The notes: generated from the sequence alone by a model not told the origin. Counted from the first letter of the stretch, positions 8,892 to 17,463 are shown. The stretch: 64,000 bases of DNA from Rugamonas brunnea (GCF_014042345.1 NZ_JACEZT010000004.1:294510-358509); one strand, 5' to 3'. Numbers and translations: made by a program.

Positions 8892-9714
8892 ATGGCCGGG
8901 ACAAGCGTTGCGCATCGGCGTGTCCGCCGGCGCCGTCAGCCTGCTGCGCACCAGCCGCTGGCGCGGCCCGGCGTTGACGGTGCTGGCCGAACACGCGTTC
9001 TCGCCGGCCGGCGAGCATCCGTTCGACGCCATCGGCAATGCGCTGCGCGCGCTGCTGGGCGAGCAGCGGCTGGCCGGCTGGCCGCTCAGCATCGTGCTGG
9101 ATGATGAATTGACGCGCCTGTGGCAGGTCACGCCGCCGGCCGGTGCGACCCGACTGGCCGACATCGAAGCGGCGGCCGGCCTGCGTTTCCACACGCTGTA
9201 TGGCGAAGCGCCCACCGCGTGGCGTATCGCCGCCGACTGGGACACCAGTCATTCCTTCTTCGCCGCCGCCGTGCCGCGCACCTTGCTGACGGTGCTGGAG
9301 CAGGTGGCGCATGAACATAAGCTGGCCATTGTTGAAGTGCTGCCGCAATTCGTCGCCGCCTGGAACCGCTGGCAGCGCGCGCTGGCGCCCGGCGCCTGGT
9401 TCGGCGTGGTGCACGACGGCTTGCTGACGGTGGCGGCGGTGGACGGCAAGCGCCTGCGCGCCGTGCGCGCGCTGCCGGTTCCCTCTGGCGCCGACCATTA
9501 CTGGCTGACCCAGACGCTGACGCGCGAAGCACTGCTGCACCATCTGGAACTGCCCACGCAGCTGCAACTGTGCGGACCAGCGCCCGCGTTGTGGACCGGG
9601 CCGGTGAGCAATCCGGCCCACATCCGCTGCGCCGCGCTCGACGTCGCGCAGCGCGCCGGCGAGGCGGCGTGGAGCAGCGCGGCCATGCTGGCCCGGCGTG
9701 GGAGCACCGTATGA
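8884..9714 (+). CDS. PilM/GspL-cytoplasmic-like protein of the secretion operon
   Basis: 276 aa, ATG overlapping the end of gspE by 8 bases. No transmembrane helix is evident. The fold cannot be proven from the sequence, but its position between the ATPase and a PilN-like gene, its size and the alternating hydrophobic strands (IRIGVSAGAVSLL-like start, later GAWFGVVHDGLLTVAAVDGKRLRAV) are those of a PilM / GspL-cytoplasmic actin-like protein. I recall it as a hypothetical protein of the so-called secretion system X. The function is inferred from gene order only: it should dock the ATPase to the inner-membrane complex. Confidence 0.6.
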   Translation: MRRWPGQALRIGVSAGAVSLLRTSRWRGPALTVLAEHAFSPAGEHPFDAIGNALRALLGEQRLAGWPLSIVLDDELTRLWQVTPPAGATRLADIEAAAGLRFHTLYGEAPTAWRIAADWDTSHSFFAAAVPRTLLTVLEQVAHEHKLAIVEVLPQFVAAWNRWQRALAPGAWFGVVHDGLLTVAAVDGKRLRAVRALPVPSGADHYWLTQTLTREALLHHLELPTQLQLCGPAPALWTGPVSNPAHIRCAALDVAQRAGEAAWSSAAMLARRGSTV

Positions 9715-10256
9715 GACCGATGCATATCGACTTCGCGCCGCGTGGCTGGCGCCGCACGCTGTACCACCTGCATCCGGCCGTGCTGGCGGCGGGCGTGGCG
9801 GGCGCGCTGTTGTGCGCGAGCGCCGCGCTCGGTGGCTGGCATGTGATGGAACTGCGCCGTGCGCGCGAGCAGGCCTTGCGCCAGATCGAGGAACGCCAGG
9901 CGGCGCAGCGCGCCAGGCCGGTGGCGGTGGCCGCCGTGGCGATCCCGGAAGCGCAGGCCAGCTTCGTCAATGGCGCCGTGATGCAGCTCAACCTGCCGTG
10001 GCGCGATTTGCAGGATGCGGTGGCCGCCGCCACGCCGCCCACGGTGGCGCTGCTGGCGCTGGAGCCCGATCCGCGCAAACAGGTGCTCAAGCTGACGGCC
10101 GAAACGAAAACCAGCGACGACATGATCGTCTACGTGGAACAGCTCAAGGAGCAGGACGTGTTCAGCCGCGTGCTGTTGACGCGCCACGAGATCAATGAGC
10201 AGGACAGCAACCGTCCGTTGCGTTTCCAGCTCGAAGCCCGTTGGGGGGCGCGGTGA
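9711..10256 (+). CDS. PilN-like inner membrane assembly protein
   Basis: 181 aa, ATG overlapping the upstream stop (ATGA). Short cytoplasmic start (MRPMHIDFAPRGWRR), one membrane helix (about 22-44), a coiled-coil segment (MELRRAREQALRQIEERQAAQRAR) and a small periplasmic alpha/beta domain ending LRFQLEARWGAR. This is the architecture of PilN / the GspL periplasmic part. It should form the inner-membrane ring together with the next gene product. Assignment rests on architecture and gene order (M-N-O-P-Q). Confidence 0.65.
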   Translation: MRPMHIDFAPRGWRRTLYHLHPAVLAAGVAGALLCASAALGGWHVMELRRAREQALRQIEERQAAQRARPVAVAAVAIPEAQASFVNGAVMQLNLPWRDLQDAVAAATPPTVALLALEPDPRKQVLKLTAETKTSDDMIVYVEQLKEQDVFSRVLLTRHEINEQDSNRPLRFQLEARWGAR

Positions 10257-10822
10257 ACGGCGCGCAGTTGTCGGCCTTCGCGTTGAGCGCGCGCCTGGCG
10301 CTGGCGCGCGCCGGCGCGCCCGCGTGCGCGGCGGTGCTGCTGTGCGTGGCCGGCGCGGCCGGGTGGGCCTGGCTGCTGCCGCAGCGGGCCGCGCAGGTGG
10401 CGCAAAGCGCCCAGCCATTGCCCACTTCGACGCCGGCGGCGCTGGTGAGCGCGCCGCCGCCGCCCACGGCCGACCAGAACCTGGCCGCGTTCTACGATGT
10501 GCTGGGCGAGCAGCGCTACGCCGAGCAGCAGGTCAAAGTGCTGTTCGGGCTGGCCGCCAAAGCCAACCTCGCGCTCAGCCAGGGTGAATACAAATCGGCT
10601 TACGACAAGGCCAGCCGGGTGTCCACCTACCAGATCGTACTGCCGGTGAAGGGACCGTATGCGGCCATCTGGCAGTTCACCTTGCAGGCGTTGCGCGCCA
10701 TGCCGTTCGCCGCCCTCGATGAGGTGAGCTTCCGGCGCGACGCCATCACCGATCCTGCCGTGGAGGCGCGCATCCGCTTCACGCTGTATTTGAAGGATGC
10801 GCAAACGGTGGTGCAGCCATGA
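10253..10822 (+). CDS. PilO/GspM-like inner membrane assembly protein
   Basis: 189 aa from GTG 10253, overlapping the previous stop (GTGA); a TTG at 10241 is an alternative. One membrane helix (AGAPACAAVLLCVAGAAGWAWLLP reading across about 20-43), a proline-rich linker (STPAALVSAPPPPTADQ), then a ferredoxin-like periplasmic domain (NLALSQGEYKSAYDKASRVSTYQIVLPV). PilO and GspM have this plan and pair with PilN/GspL. The similarity is structural in pattern rather than a clear motif match. Confidence 0.62.
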   Translation: MNGAQLSAFALSARLALARAGAPACAAVLLCVAGAAGWAWLLPQRAAQVAQSAQPLPTSTPAALVSAPPPPTADQNLAAFYDVLGEQRYAEQQVKVLFGLAAKANLALSQGEYKSAYDKASRVSTYQIVLPVKGPYAAIWQFTLQALRAMPFAALDEVSFRRDAITDPAVEARIRFTLYLKDAQTVVQP

Positions 10823-11376
10823 AGCCGTATCAGATCGCGATGGGACTTGCGCTGGTGGGCGCGGCTGCGCTGGCCCTGTTCGGGGACAAGGCGCCATCGT
10901 CCGACGTGGCCGAAGCCGTGGTGCGTCCGCGCGCGGCCGGCAAGCCCGCGCCGGCGCGGCCGACACAGTCCGGCACCAGCGCCGGCGCCGTTGCCGGCAC
11001 AGCCGCGGGCAGTAGCCCTGCCATCCTTCCGCTGGTGCCGCGCGCGCAACTGGTGGGTGAGGATGGCGATGCCGCGTTCGCGGCCGGTAAAGGCGTGTTC
11101 CTGGGCCAGAACTGGACTCCGCCCGCACCACCCGCGCCACCGCCGCCACCGCCGCCACCTTCGGCGCCGCCGCTGCCGTTCACCTACATTGGCAAGGCCG
11201 CCGCCGACGGCGCATGGGAAGTCTATCTGAGCCGCGCCGACAAGGTGTACGTGGTGCGCGCCAAGACCGTCATCGACGGCGTCTACCGGGTGGACGCGAT
11301 CGCGCCGCCGCTGATGTCCGTCACCTATCTGCCCATGAACCTGGTTCAACAGCTCAATATTGGAGTGCTCGACTGA
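10819..11376 (+). CDS. PilP/GspC-like periplasmic connector (secretion system X type)
   Basis: 185 aa, overlapping the previous stop (ATGA). An N-terminal hydrophobic anchor (QIAMGLALVGAAALALFG) is followed by a long Ala/Pro/Gly linker with a ten-fold proline run, and a compact C-terminal domain (PFTYIGKAAADGAWEVYLSR, KVYVVRAKTVIDGVYRVDAI, SVTYLP). That end resembles the homology region of GspC and PilP, which touches the secretin. Database entries I recall call this gene a translation initiation factor of secretion system X; I think that name reflects the proline-rich linker, and a connector role fits better. Confidence 0.65.
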   Translation: MKPYQIAMGLALVGAAALALFGDKAPSSDVAEAVVRPRAAGKPAPARPTQSGTSAGAVAGTAAGSSPAILPLVPRAQLVGEDGDAAFAAGKGVFLGQNWTPPAPPAPPPPPPPPSAPPLPFTYIGKAAADGAWEVYLSRADKVYVVRAKTVIDGVYRVDAIAPPLMSVTYLPMNLVQQLNIGVLD

Positions 11377-13460
11377 TGCCTAGTCACCCACAGAAGCGCG
11401 CCGGCCGGCGCGTGCTGACGCATTTGACCCGTGGCCTGGCGCTGCCCGCGCTGGCGCTGGCGCTGGGCGGATGCGCCGCGCAACTGGCGTACCGCGACGG
11501 CCGCGAGCTGGTCGACCATGACCAGGTGGAAGCGGGGCTGCGCAAGTTCCAGGAAGCCATCGCGGCCGAACCGGGCAACGCGCAATACCACGCGGCCTAT
11601 CTGCAGGCGCGCGACCGTGCCACCGGGCGCTACCTGGAACAGGCGGATCGGGCGCTGGCCGCCGGCCAGTATCCGGCGGCGGAGCAGGGCTACCAGCGGG
11701 TGCTGGCGCTGGACGTGGCCAATGAACGGGCGCGTGCAGGACTGCGCGCGCTGGACGCGGCGCAGCGCCAGGACAAGCTGCTGGCCGGTGCGCGCGAGCA
11801 TGCGGCCAAGGGCGAGTATGCGCTGGCGAGCCAGCAGTTGAATGCCATCCTGACCGAGTCGCCCACCCATGAGCAGGCGCGCCAGCTGCTGCGCGAGGTG
11901 CAGGACAAGAGCGCGCCGCCGGTGGTGGAGACGGGGCTGGCCAAGGCCTTCCGGCAGCCAATCTCGATCGAATTCCGCGACGCGCCGCTGAAGCAGGTGT
12001 TCGAGGTGATCGCGCGCCGCTCGGGCCTGAACTTCGTGTTCGACAAGGACGTCAAAACCGATCAGCGGGCTTCGATCTTCCTCAAGAACAGCACCGTGGA
12101 ATCGGCCATCTATTTCCTGTTGATGACCAACCAGCTGGAGCGGCAGGTCATGGACGGCAACACCATCCTGATCTACCCGAACGTGGCGGCCAAGCAGAAG
12201 GAATACCAGGAGATGGTGGTCAAGACCTTCTACCTGGCCAATGCCGAGGCCAAGCTGGTGGCCAACACGCTCAAGACCATCCTCAAATCGCGCGACGTGG
12301 TGGTGGACGAAAAGCTCAACCTGCTGATCGTGCGCGACACGCCCGAAGCGATCCGCCTGGCAGAACGGCTGGTGGCGCTGCAGGACACGCCGGAAGCGGA
12401 AGTGATGCTGGACGTGGAGATCCTGGAGATCAAGCGCACCCGCCTGATGGAGCTGGGCGTGGCCTGGCCGGCCGGCGTGAGCCTGACGCCGCTGTCCACC
12501 TCGGGCGGCACCGGGCTCACCATCCGTGACCTGAATAACCTGAACCAGCGCAGCATCGGCATCAACGGCGTGGGCGGCACCTTCAACGCCACCATCAACG
12601 CCAGCAAGACCGACGGCGACGCCAACCTGCTGGCCAATCCCCGCATCCGCGTGCGCAACAAGGAGAAGGCCAAGATCATCATTGGCGACAAGGTGCCCGT
12701 GATTACCACCACCATTTCGCCCGGCGCGGGCGGCTTCGCGACGGAGTCGGTCAGCTACGTGGACGTGGGCCTGACGCTGAACGCGGAACCGACCATCTAC
12801 CTGAACAACGAGGTGGGCATCCGGGTGCAGCTGGAAGTGAGCAACCTGGTCAACCAGATCCAGACCAAGTCCGGCACCACGGCCTACCAGATCGGCACGC
12901 GCCAGGCTTCCACCATGCTGCAGCTGAAGGACGGCGAGAACCAGGTGCTGGCGGGCTTGATCAACAGCGAGGAGCGCAGCACGGGCAGCCACGTGCCGGG
13001 CATCGGCGACCTGCCGCTGCTGGGCCGCCTGTTCGGCAGCAACCGCGACGACAACCAGAAGACGGAGATCGTGCTGTCGATCACGCCGCACCTGATCCGC
13101 AACGTGCAGCGTCCCGAGGCGCAGCAGTCCGAATTCTCGGCCGGTACCGAAGCGAACTTCCGTCGCCGTCCTGACATGGCCGCGCGCCCGGCGGCGCAGT
13201 TGCCATTGCCGCCCGGCGCCCATCCGGCGCCGCCCGCGTTGCAGGCGCCGCAGGCTGGGGCGAATGCGGGCGCGCCGCAGCCAATGGCTGCCACCGCGCA
13301 GCAGGCGGACGCCGCGCCACCGTCGCCGCCACCATCGCAAGTACAGCCCGGCCCACTGCCGCCGTCGGCCGCGCAGCCGGTGCCGGTGGCCGTTCCCGTC
13401 ACCGTGCCCGCGCCCGGGACGGCGCCAGCGGCTGAACCGGCACCCGCGCAGGGACAGTGA
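11376..13460 (+). CDS. gspD: GspD/PilQ-like lipoprotein secretin with N-terminal TPR part
   Basis: 694 aa, ATG overlapping the previous stop (TGATG). The signal peptide ends in a lipobox (LALGGC), so it is a self-piloting outer-membrane lipoprotein. Then come tetratricopeptide-like repeats (about 35-170; LEQADRALAAGQYPAAEQGYQRVL), an N0/secretin-TonB domain (PISIEFRDAPLKQVFEVIARRSG), an N1 domain and the secretin barrel with VPVITTTISPG and the signature VPGIGDLPLLGRLFGS near 538-553. The last 95 residues are a Pro/Ala/Gln-rich tail unusual for GspD. It forms the outer-membrane exit channel of the machine. Confidence 0.92.
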   Translation: MPSHPQKRAGRRVLTHLTRGLALPALALALGGCAAQLAYRDGRELVDHDQVEAGLRKFQEAIAAEPGNAQYHAAYLQARDRATGRYLEQADRALAAGQYPAAEQGYQRVLALDVANERARAGLRALDAAQRQDKLLAGAREHAAKGEYALASQQLNAILTESPTHEQARQLLREVQDKSAPPVVETGLAKAFRQPISIEFRDAPLKQVFEVIARRSGLNFVFDKDVKTDQRASIFLKNSTVESAIYFLLMTNQLERQVMDGNTILIYPNVAAKQKEYQEMVVKTFYLANAEAKLVANTLKTILKSRDVVVDEKLNLLIVRDTPEAIRLAERLVALQDTPEAEVMLDVEILEIKRTRLMELGVAWPAGVSLTPLSTSGGTGLTIRDLNNLNQRSIGINGVGGTFNATINASKTDGDANLLANPRIRVRNKEKAKIIIGDKVPVITTTISPGAGGFATESVSYVDVGLTLNAEPTIYLNNEVGIRVQLEVSNLVNQIQTKSGTTAYQIGTRQASTMLQLKDGENQVLAGLINSEERSTGSHVPGIGDLPLLGRLFGSNRDDNQKTEIVLSITPHLIRNVQRPEAQQSEFSAGTEANFRRRPDMAARPAAQLPLPPGAHPAPPALQAPQAGANAGAPQPMAATAQQADAAPPSPPPSQVQPGPLPPSAAQPVPVAVPVTVPAPGTAPAAEPAPAQGQ

Positions 13461-13948
13461 TGGCGGCTACGCTGCGTACGCGCACCGGCGGCTTCACGCT
13501 GATTGAGCTGCTGGTCACGCTGGCCATCCTCGGCCTGCTGGGCACACTCGTGATCCCGGCCGCGCAGGTGACGATACAGCGCCGCCAGGAGCAGGACTTG
13601 CGCTACGCGCTGCATGAGATTCGCGAGGCGATCGACGCCTACAAGCAGGCCTACGACGATGGCCGCATCGCCAAGACGCTGGCCTCGAACGGCTATCCGA
13701 AGACGCTGGAGGTGCTGGTTGATGGCGTGCCCGATCTGCGCAATCCCAAGCGCAGCAAGATCTACTTCCTGCGCCGCGTGCCGCGCGATCCGTTTAACCC
13801 CGACACGGCGCTCAGCGAAGCGGCATCGTGGGGTAAACGCAGCTACGCCAGCGAGGCGGACGAACCGAAGGAGGGCGAGGATGTGTACGACGTCTACAGC
13901 ACCAGCGAGCGGGTGGGCCTGAACGGCATCCCGTACCGTAAATGGTGA
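13460..13948 (+). CDS. Pseudopilin, GspG-like (second)
   Basis: 162 aa from ATG 13460, overlapping the secretin stop (TGATG). Prepilin peptidase site TGG followed by FTLIELLVTLAILGLLG with Glu at +5. The body (EQDLRYALHEIREAIDAYKQAYDDGRI, PKRSKIYFLRRVPRDPFNPD) matches the GspG/PulG-like group but is longer and lacks the calcium-loop end. Probably a minor pseudopilin of the same machine. Confidence 0.85.
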   Translation: MAATLRTRTGGFTLIELLVTLAILGLLGTLVIPAAQVTIQRRQEQDLRYALHEIREAIDAYKQAYDDGRIAKTLASNGYPKTLEVLVDGVPDLRNPKRSKIYFLRRVPRDPFNPDTALSEAASWGKRSYASEADEPKEGEDVYDVYSTSERVGLNGIPYRKW

Positions 13949-14331
13949 CCCCGATGAAACGACAGGCGGCCGGCTTCACGCTGATCGAGTTGCTGGTGGT
14001 GCTGGGCATCGTGGCGCTGATGCTGACGCTGGCGGTACCGCGCTACTTCCCCAGCATCGACAAGTCGAAGGAGATCGTGTTGGCCGACAACCTGCGCAAC
14101 CTGCGCGGCGTGATCGACCAGTATTACGGCGACACGGGCCGTTATCCGGATTCGCTGGAACAACTGGTGGAGAAAAAATACCTGCGCGAGATGCCGGTGG
14201 ACCCGATCACGGACAGCAGCACCACCTGGATCGTGCTGCCGCCCGAGGATGGCAGCAAGGGCGGGGTCTACACCATCAAGAGCGGAGCGCCCGGCAATGA
14301 CCGCAACGGCAAGCCTTACAGCGAGTGGTAG
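13942..14331 (+). CDS. Pseudopilin, GspG-like (third)
   Basis: 129 aa from ATG 13942 (ATG 13954 is equally possible), overlapping the previous gene by 7 bases. Prepilin site AAG followed by FTLIELLVVLGIVALML, Glu at +5. The body YFPSIDKSKEIVLADNLRNLRGVIDQYYGDTGRYPDSLEQLVEKKYL and DPITDSSTTWIV is GspG-like. It is a second minor or alternative major pseudopilin. Confidence 0.85.
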   Translation: MVTPMKRQAAGFTLIELLVVLGIVALMLTLAVPRYFPSIDKSKEIVLADNLRNLRGVIDQYYGDTGRYPDSLEQLVEKKYLREMPVDPITDSSTTWIVLPPEDGSKGGVYTIKSGAPGNDRNGKPYSEW

Positions 14332-15043
14332 GGCGGCGGCCCGGCAGGGCGGCTTCACCTACTTGAGTGTGATCGTGCTGGTGGCCATCATCGGCCTGGT
14401 CACGGCCACCACGCTCAAGGTGGGCAGCGTGCTGCAGCGCAGCCGGGCCGAGCGCGAATTGCTTTACATCGGCGCCGCGTTCAGCGACGCGCTGCAAAGC
14501 TATGCCAGCGCCACGCCGACGGGCCAGCCCACCCAGCCTGCCTCGCTCAAGGATTTACTCAAAGACCCGCGTTTCCCCGGCACCCGCCGCCACCTGCGCA
14601 AGATTTTCGTCGATCCCATCACGGGCAAGGCCGAGTGGGGCCTGGTGCGACTGGGTGAGGCCGAAGGAAAAAACGAGGGCAAGAACGAAGGCAAGGGCGG
14701 CATCGTCGCCGTGTACAGCCTGTCGGACGCGCAGCCGGTCAAGATCGGTAACTTCCCCACCCGGTTCCAGTCCTTCGAGGGCAGGGCGCATATCTCGGAC
14801 TGGAAATTCACGCTGACGGGCAAGCCCGAGACGGCCGCGCCTGTGGCGCCGGCACAACCATCGATTCCGCTCAAGCCCGATAACGGAGCAGCAAACGCTC
14901 AGCCGGTCGTACCGGCGTCGTCCGGCGCGCCATCTGCCGCCTCGGCGCCGGCGCCGCACCCGGAAAACGACGGTGCCACGCCGCCGGCCGAACCGCCCGG
15001 CGCACCGCCGGAAGTGGCGCCACAGGCCGCTGAGCATCAATAA
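14297..15043 (+). CDS. Pseudopilin-like protein lacking Glu5, with long Pro/Ala-rich tail
   Basis: 248 aa from ATG 14297, which lies inside the previous gene (35-base overlap); no better start is visible before the leader. The class III signal is recognisable (RQGGFTYLSVIVLVAIIG) but the usual +5 glutamate is replaced by serine. A lysine/glutamate-rich insert (EAEGKNEGKNEGKGG) and a C-terminal third of Pro, Ala and acidic residues follow a pseudopilin-like core (PRFPGTRRHLRKIFVDPITGKAEWGLVR). A Glu5-less subunit recalls GspK-type tip pseudopilins. It is the last gene of the operon. Confidence 0.72.
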   Translation: MTATASLTASGRAAARQGGFTYLSVIVLVAIIGLVTATTLKVGSVLQRSRAERELLYIGAAFSDALQSYASATPTGQPTQPASLKDLLKDPRFPGTRRHLRKIFVDPITGKAEWGLVRLGEAEGKNEGKNEGKGGIVAVYSLSDAQPVKIGNFPTRFQSFEGRAHISDWKFTLTGKPETAAPVAPAQPSIPLKPDNGAANAQPVVPASSGAPSAASAPAPHPENDGATPPAEPPGAPPEVAPQAAEHQ

Positions 15044-15126
15044 CGCTCACCCGGCAGGCCTGAAAATATCACCTATTGTCACAAAAGTAGTGCGCTATAG
15101 AAATGCTTTTTCTACGATGTGGTACG

Positions 15127-15155
15127 TTGACAAAAAACAATTCAAAATAGAAAAT
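15127..15155 (+). promoter_or_regulatory. Candidate promoter of the small PEP-CTERM gene
   Basis: A perfect TTGACA at 15127-15132 is followed after 17 bases by GAAAAT (15150-15155). The region is AT-rich compared with the flanking genes. If correct, the transcript has a leader of about 100 bases. Motif match only. Confidence 0.4.
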
Positions 15156-15261
15156 TTACAAGGTGAATTAATGTAAATATGCTACTATTGCAGGCAGTAG
15201 CACTTCATTAACCCTTTGGTTGGCGCAAGCGCAACCAAGTTCATTTTTAGGGATTTTTCTC

Positions 15262-15741
15262 ATGAAATTGAAATATATCGTTGCAGGCTTGTTAGCCGCA
15301 GCCTCGTTCTCCGCTTCGGCTGGCGACCAGACCGTGAGCATCATCGCTGACGGTCAGACCCACGTGTTCAACGCCGTTGTTGGCGATGGCATCCTGTCCG
15401 GTGGCCACGACCTGATCACGCTGGGCAACCTGGGTGCTGGCACCTACAACATCGGTCTGACCGTGTCCGGCCAGCATCTGAGCTTCGACGCCGTGCACTC
15501 CAACCTGAACGGCACGCTGGGTCAAACCTTCGCCGTCGGCGGCCTGAAATTCTTCGGCGTGGAATACAGCGGCGTTGGCCCGTTCGTGCTGGACCTGGCT
15601 GGTACCGCTTCGGCTGGCGCCAACTACAGCGGCACCTACACCGTGTCGGCCGTTCCTGAGCCAGAAACCTATGGCATGCTGCTGGGCGGCCTGGCGCTGA
15701 TGGGCGTCGTGGCTCGCCGCAAGGCCAAGAAGTCGGCTTAA
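15262..15741 (+). CDS. Small PEP-CTERM sorting domain protein
   Basis: 159 aa from ATG 15262 with AGGGA (15249-15253) as ribosome site. Signal peptide LKYIVAGLLAAASFSASA, a compact beta-type body (TLGNLGAGTYNIGLTVSG, FDAVHSNLNGT, GTYTVSA) and a textbook PEP-CTERM end (VPEPETYGMLLGGLALMG then ARRKAKK). It resembles the FxDxA-type small PEP-CTERM proteins, but I am unsure of the subfamily. It has its own promoter and terminator and lies between the secretion operon and murJ. Its likely fate is exosortase cleavage and surface or matrix attachment. Confidence 0.85.
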   Translation: MKLKYIVAGLLAAASFSASAGDQTVSIIADGQTHVFNAVVGDGILSGGHDLITLGNLGAGTYNIGLTVSGQHLSFDAVHSNLNGTLGQTFAVGGLKFFGVEYSGVGPFVLDLAGTASAGANYSGTYTVSAVPEPETYGMLLGGLALMGVVARRKAKKSA

Positions 15742-15753
15742 TTCGCCGCAAGC

Positions 15754-15782
15754 AAAAAAACCCGCCGCGGCGGGTTTTTTTT
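15754..15782. terminator. Bidirectional intrinsic terminator between the PEP-CTERM gene and murJ
   Basis: CCCGCC (15761-15766) and GGCGGG (15769-15774) form the stem core, flanked by an A-run before and T-run after, so it works on both strands and closes both convergent genes. Confidence 0.9.
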
Positions 15783-15801
15783 CGTCCGGCGCCGGCGTGT
15801 T

Positions 15802-17352
15802 TTACCGCGCCGTGCGCTTGAAGTCGCGCAGGCGGAAGCCCATCGCCAGCAGGGCGCCGAAATAGACGGCGCCGCTAACCGCGATCACGAGGAACAGGGC
15901 GCCGGCGCGCAGCAGCACATGCTGCTGCATGCCCAGCCAGTCCACCAGGCTGGCGCTGTACCAGGCGGTCGCCCCCATGGCGGCGCAAGCCAGCGCCACC
16001 CGCATGAAGAACCAGCCCCAGCCCGGCAGCGGGTGGTAGATGCCGCGCCGGCGCAAGCCTGTGTACAGGAAGCCGGCGTTGAAGCAGGCGCCCAGCCCGA
16101 TCGACAGCGCCAGGCCGGCCACGGCGATGTAGGGGACGAACAGCATATTCATCAACTGGGTCGCCACCAGCACGCCCACGGCGATCTTGACCGGAGTGCG
16201 GATGTCCTGGCGCGCGTAGAACGCCGGCGCCAGTGTCTTGACCAGGATGATGCCCAGCAGGCCCACGCTGTAGGCGATCAGGGGACGGGCCGACATGGCG
16301 GCCGCATGGTCTGAGAACTTGCCGTAGTGGAACAACGTGGTGATCAGCGGTTCAGCCAGCGTGGCCATGCCCACGGCCGACGGCAGCGCCAGCAGGAAGG
16401 TCAGGCGCAAGCCCCAGTCCAGCAGATTCGAGTATTCCTCGGTGTCGCCGTCGGCGTTGGCTTTGGACAGGCTGGGCAGCAGGATGGTGCCCAGCGCCAC
16501 GCCCAGCATGGCGGTGGGGAATTCCATCAGCCGATCCGCGTAGGACAGCCAGGAAATGCTGCCCTCGGCCAGCCGGGAGGCGATGCTGGTGTTGATCATC
16601 AGGCTGATCTGGGCCGCCGATACGGCGAACACGGCCGGTCCCATTTTCTTGAGCACGCGCCGCACGCCGGGGTCGCTCAGGCCGGCGGCCGGATTTAGCG
16701 ACAGGCGCGGCAGCATACCGATGCGCACCAGGGCCGGAATCTGCATGCCCACCTGCAGCAAGCCGCCCACGAACACGGCGATGGCCATGGCGTAGATGGG
16801 CTGGGCCAGGTGCGATTGCAGGAACAGCGAGGCGGCGATGAACGACAGGTTCAGCAGCACGGGCGTGAACGCGGGGATCTTGAACTCGCGCCAGGTGTTG
16901 AGGATGCCCCCGGCCAGCGCCACGAAGGACATGAAACTAATATAAGGGAACATCAATCGCGTCATCCACACGGCCGCGTCGAAGGCGCCCGGCTCGGCGC
17001 GCAGGCCGGTGGCGATCAGGTACACGAACACGGGTGCGCCGATGATGCCGGCCACGCTCACCAGCAAGGTGGCCCACACCAGCGTGTTGGCCACGTGGTC
17101 GGCCAGCGTCTTGCTCGCTTCCTGGCCGTACTGGGTCTTGTATTCAGAGAGGATGGGTACGAACGCTTGCGAGAACGCGCCCTCGGCGAACAGGCGCCGC
17201 AGCAGGTTGGGGATGCGGAACGCGACAATGAAGGCGTCGGTGTAGGCGCCGGCGCCGAAGGCGCGCGCGAACAGGGTTTCACGCAACAGGCCTGTCACGC
17301 GCGAGAGCAGGGTCATGCTGGAAATACCAGCCAGGGTTTTGAGCAAGTTCAT
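15802..17352 (-). CDS. murJ: Lipid II flippase MurJ (MviN)
   Basis: 516 aa, normal length. Start MNLLKTLAGISSMTLLSRVTGLLRETL, the typical MurJ N-terminus, then RIPNLLRRLFAEGAFSQAFVPI, with about 14 membrane helices over the length. MurJ moves the peptidoglycan precursor lipid II across the inner membrane and is essential in most bacteria. It is divergent from rpsT, an arrangement common in betaproteobacteria. Complete, no odd features. Confidence 0.96.
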   Translation of the reverse strand: MNLLKTLAGISSMTLLSRVTGLLRETLFARAFGAGAYTDAFIVAFRIPNLLRRLFAEGAFSQAFVPILSEYKTQYGQEASKTLADHVANTLVWATLLVSVAGIIGAPVFVYLIATGLRAEPGAFDAAVWMTRLMFPYISFMSFVALAGGILNTWREFKIPAFTPVLLNLSFIAASLFLQSHLAQPIYAMAIAVFVGGLLQVGMQIPALVRIGMLPRLSLNPAAGLSDPGVRRVLKKMGPAVFAVSAAQISLMINTSIASRLAEGSISWLSYADRLMEFPTAMLGVALGTILLPSLSKANADGDTEEYSNLLDWGLRLTFLLALPSAVGMATLAEPLITTLFHYGKFSDHAAAMSARPLIAYSVGLLGIILVKTLAPAFYARQDIRTPVKIAVGVLVATQLMNMLFVPYIAVAGLALSIGLGACFNAGFLYTGLRRRGIYHPLPGWGWFFMRVALACAAMGATAWYSASLVDWLGMQQHVLLRAGALFLVIAVSGAVYFGALLAMGFRLRDFKRTAR

Positions 17353-17463
17353 GGGCCGTGATTATAACGGTTGCAATAGTGCTCCCGCGCATGTCGTGCC
17401 AGAATAGTTGGCTGGCCGGCGCCGGCTGGCTTCCGGGGCCTTGCAATATTCTGAATTTTTGAA

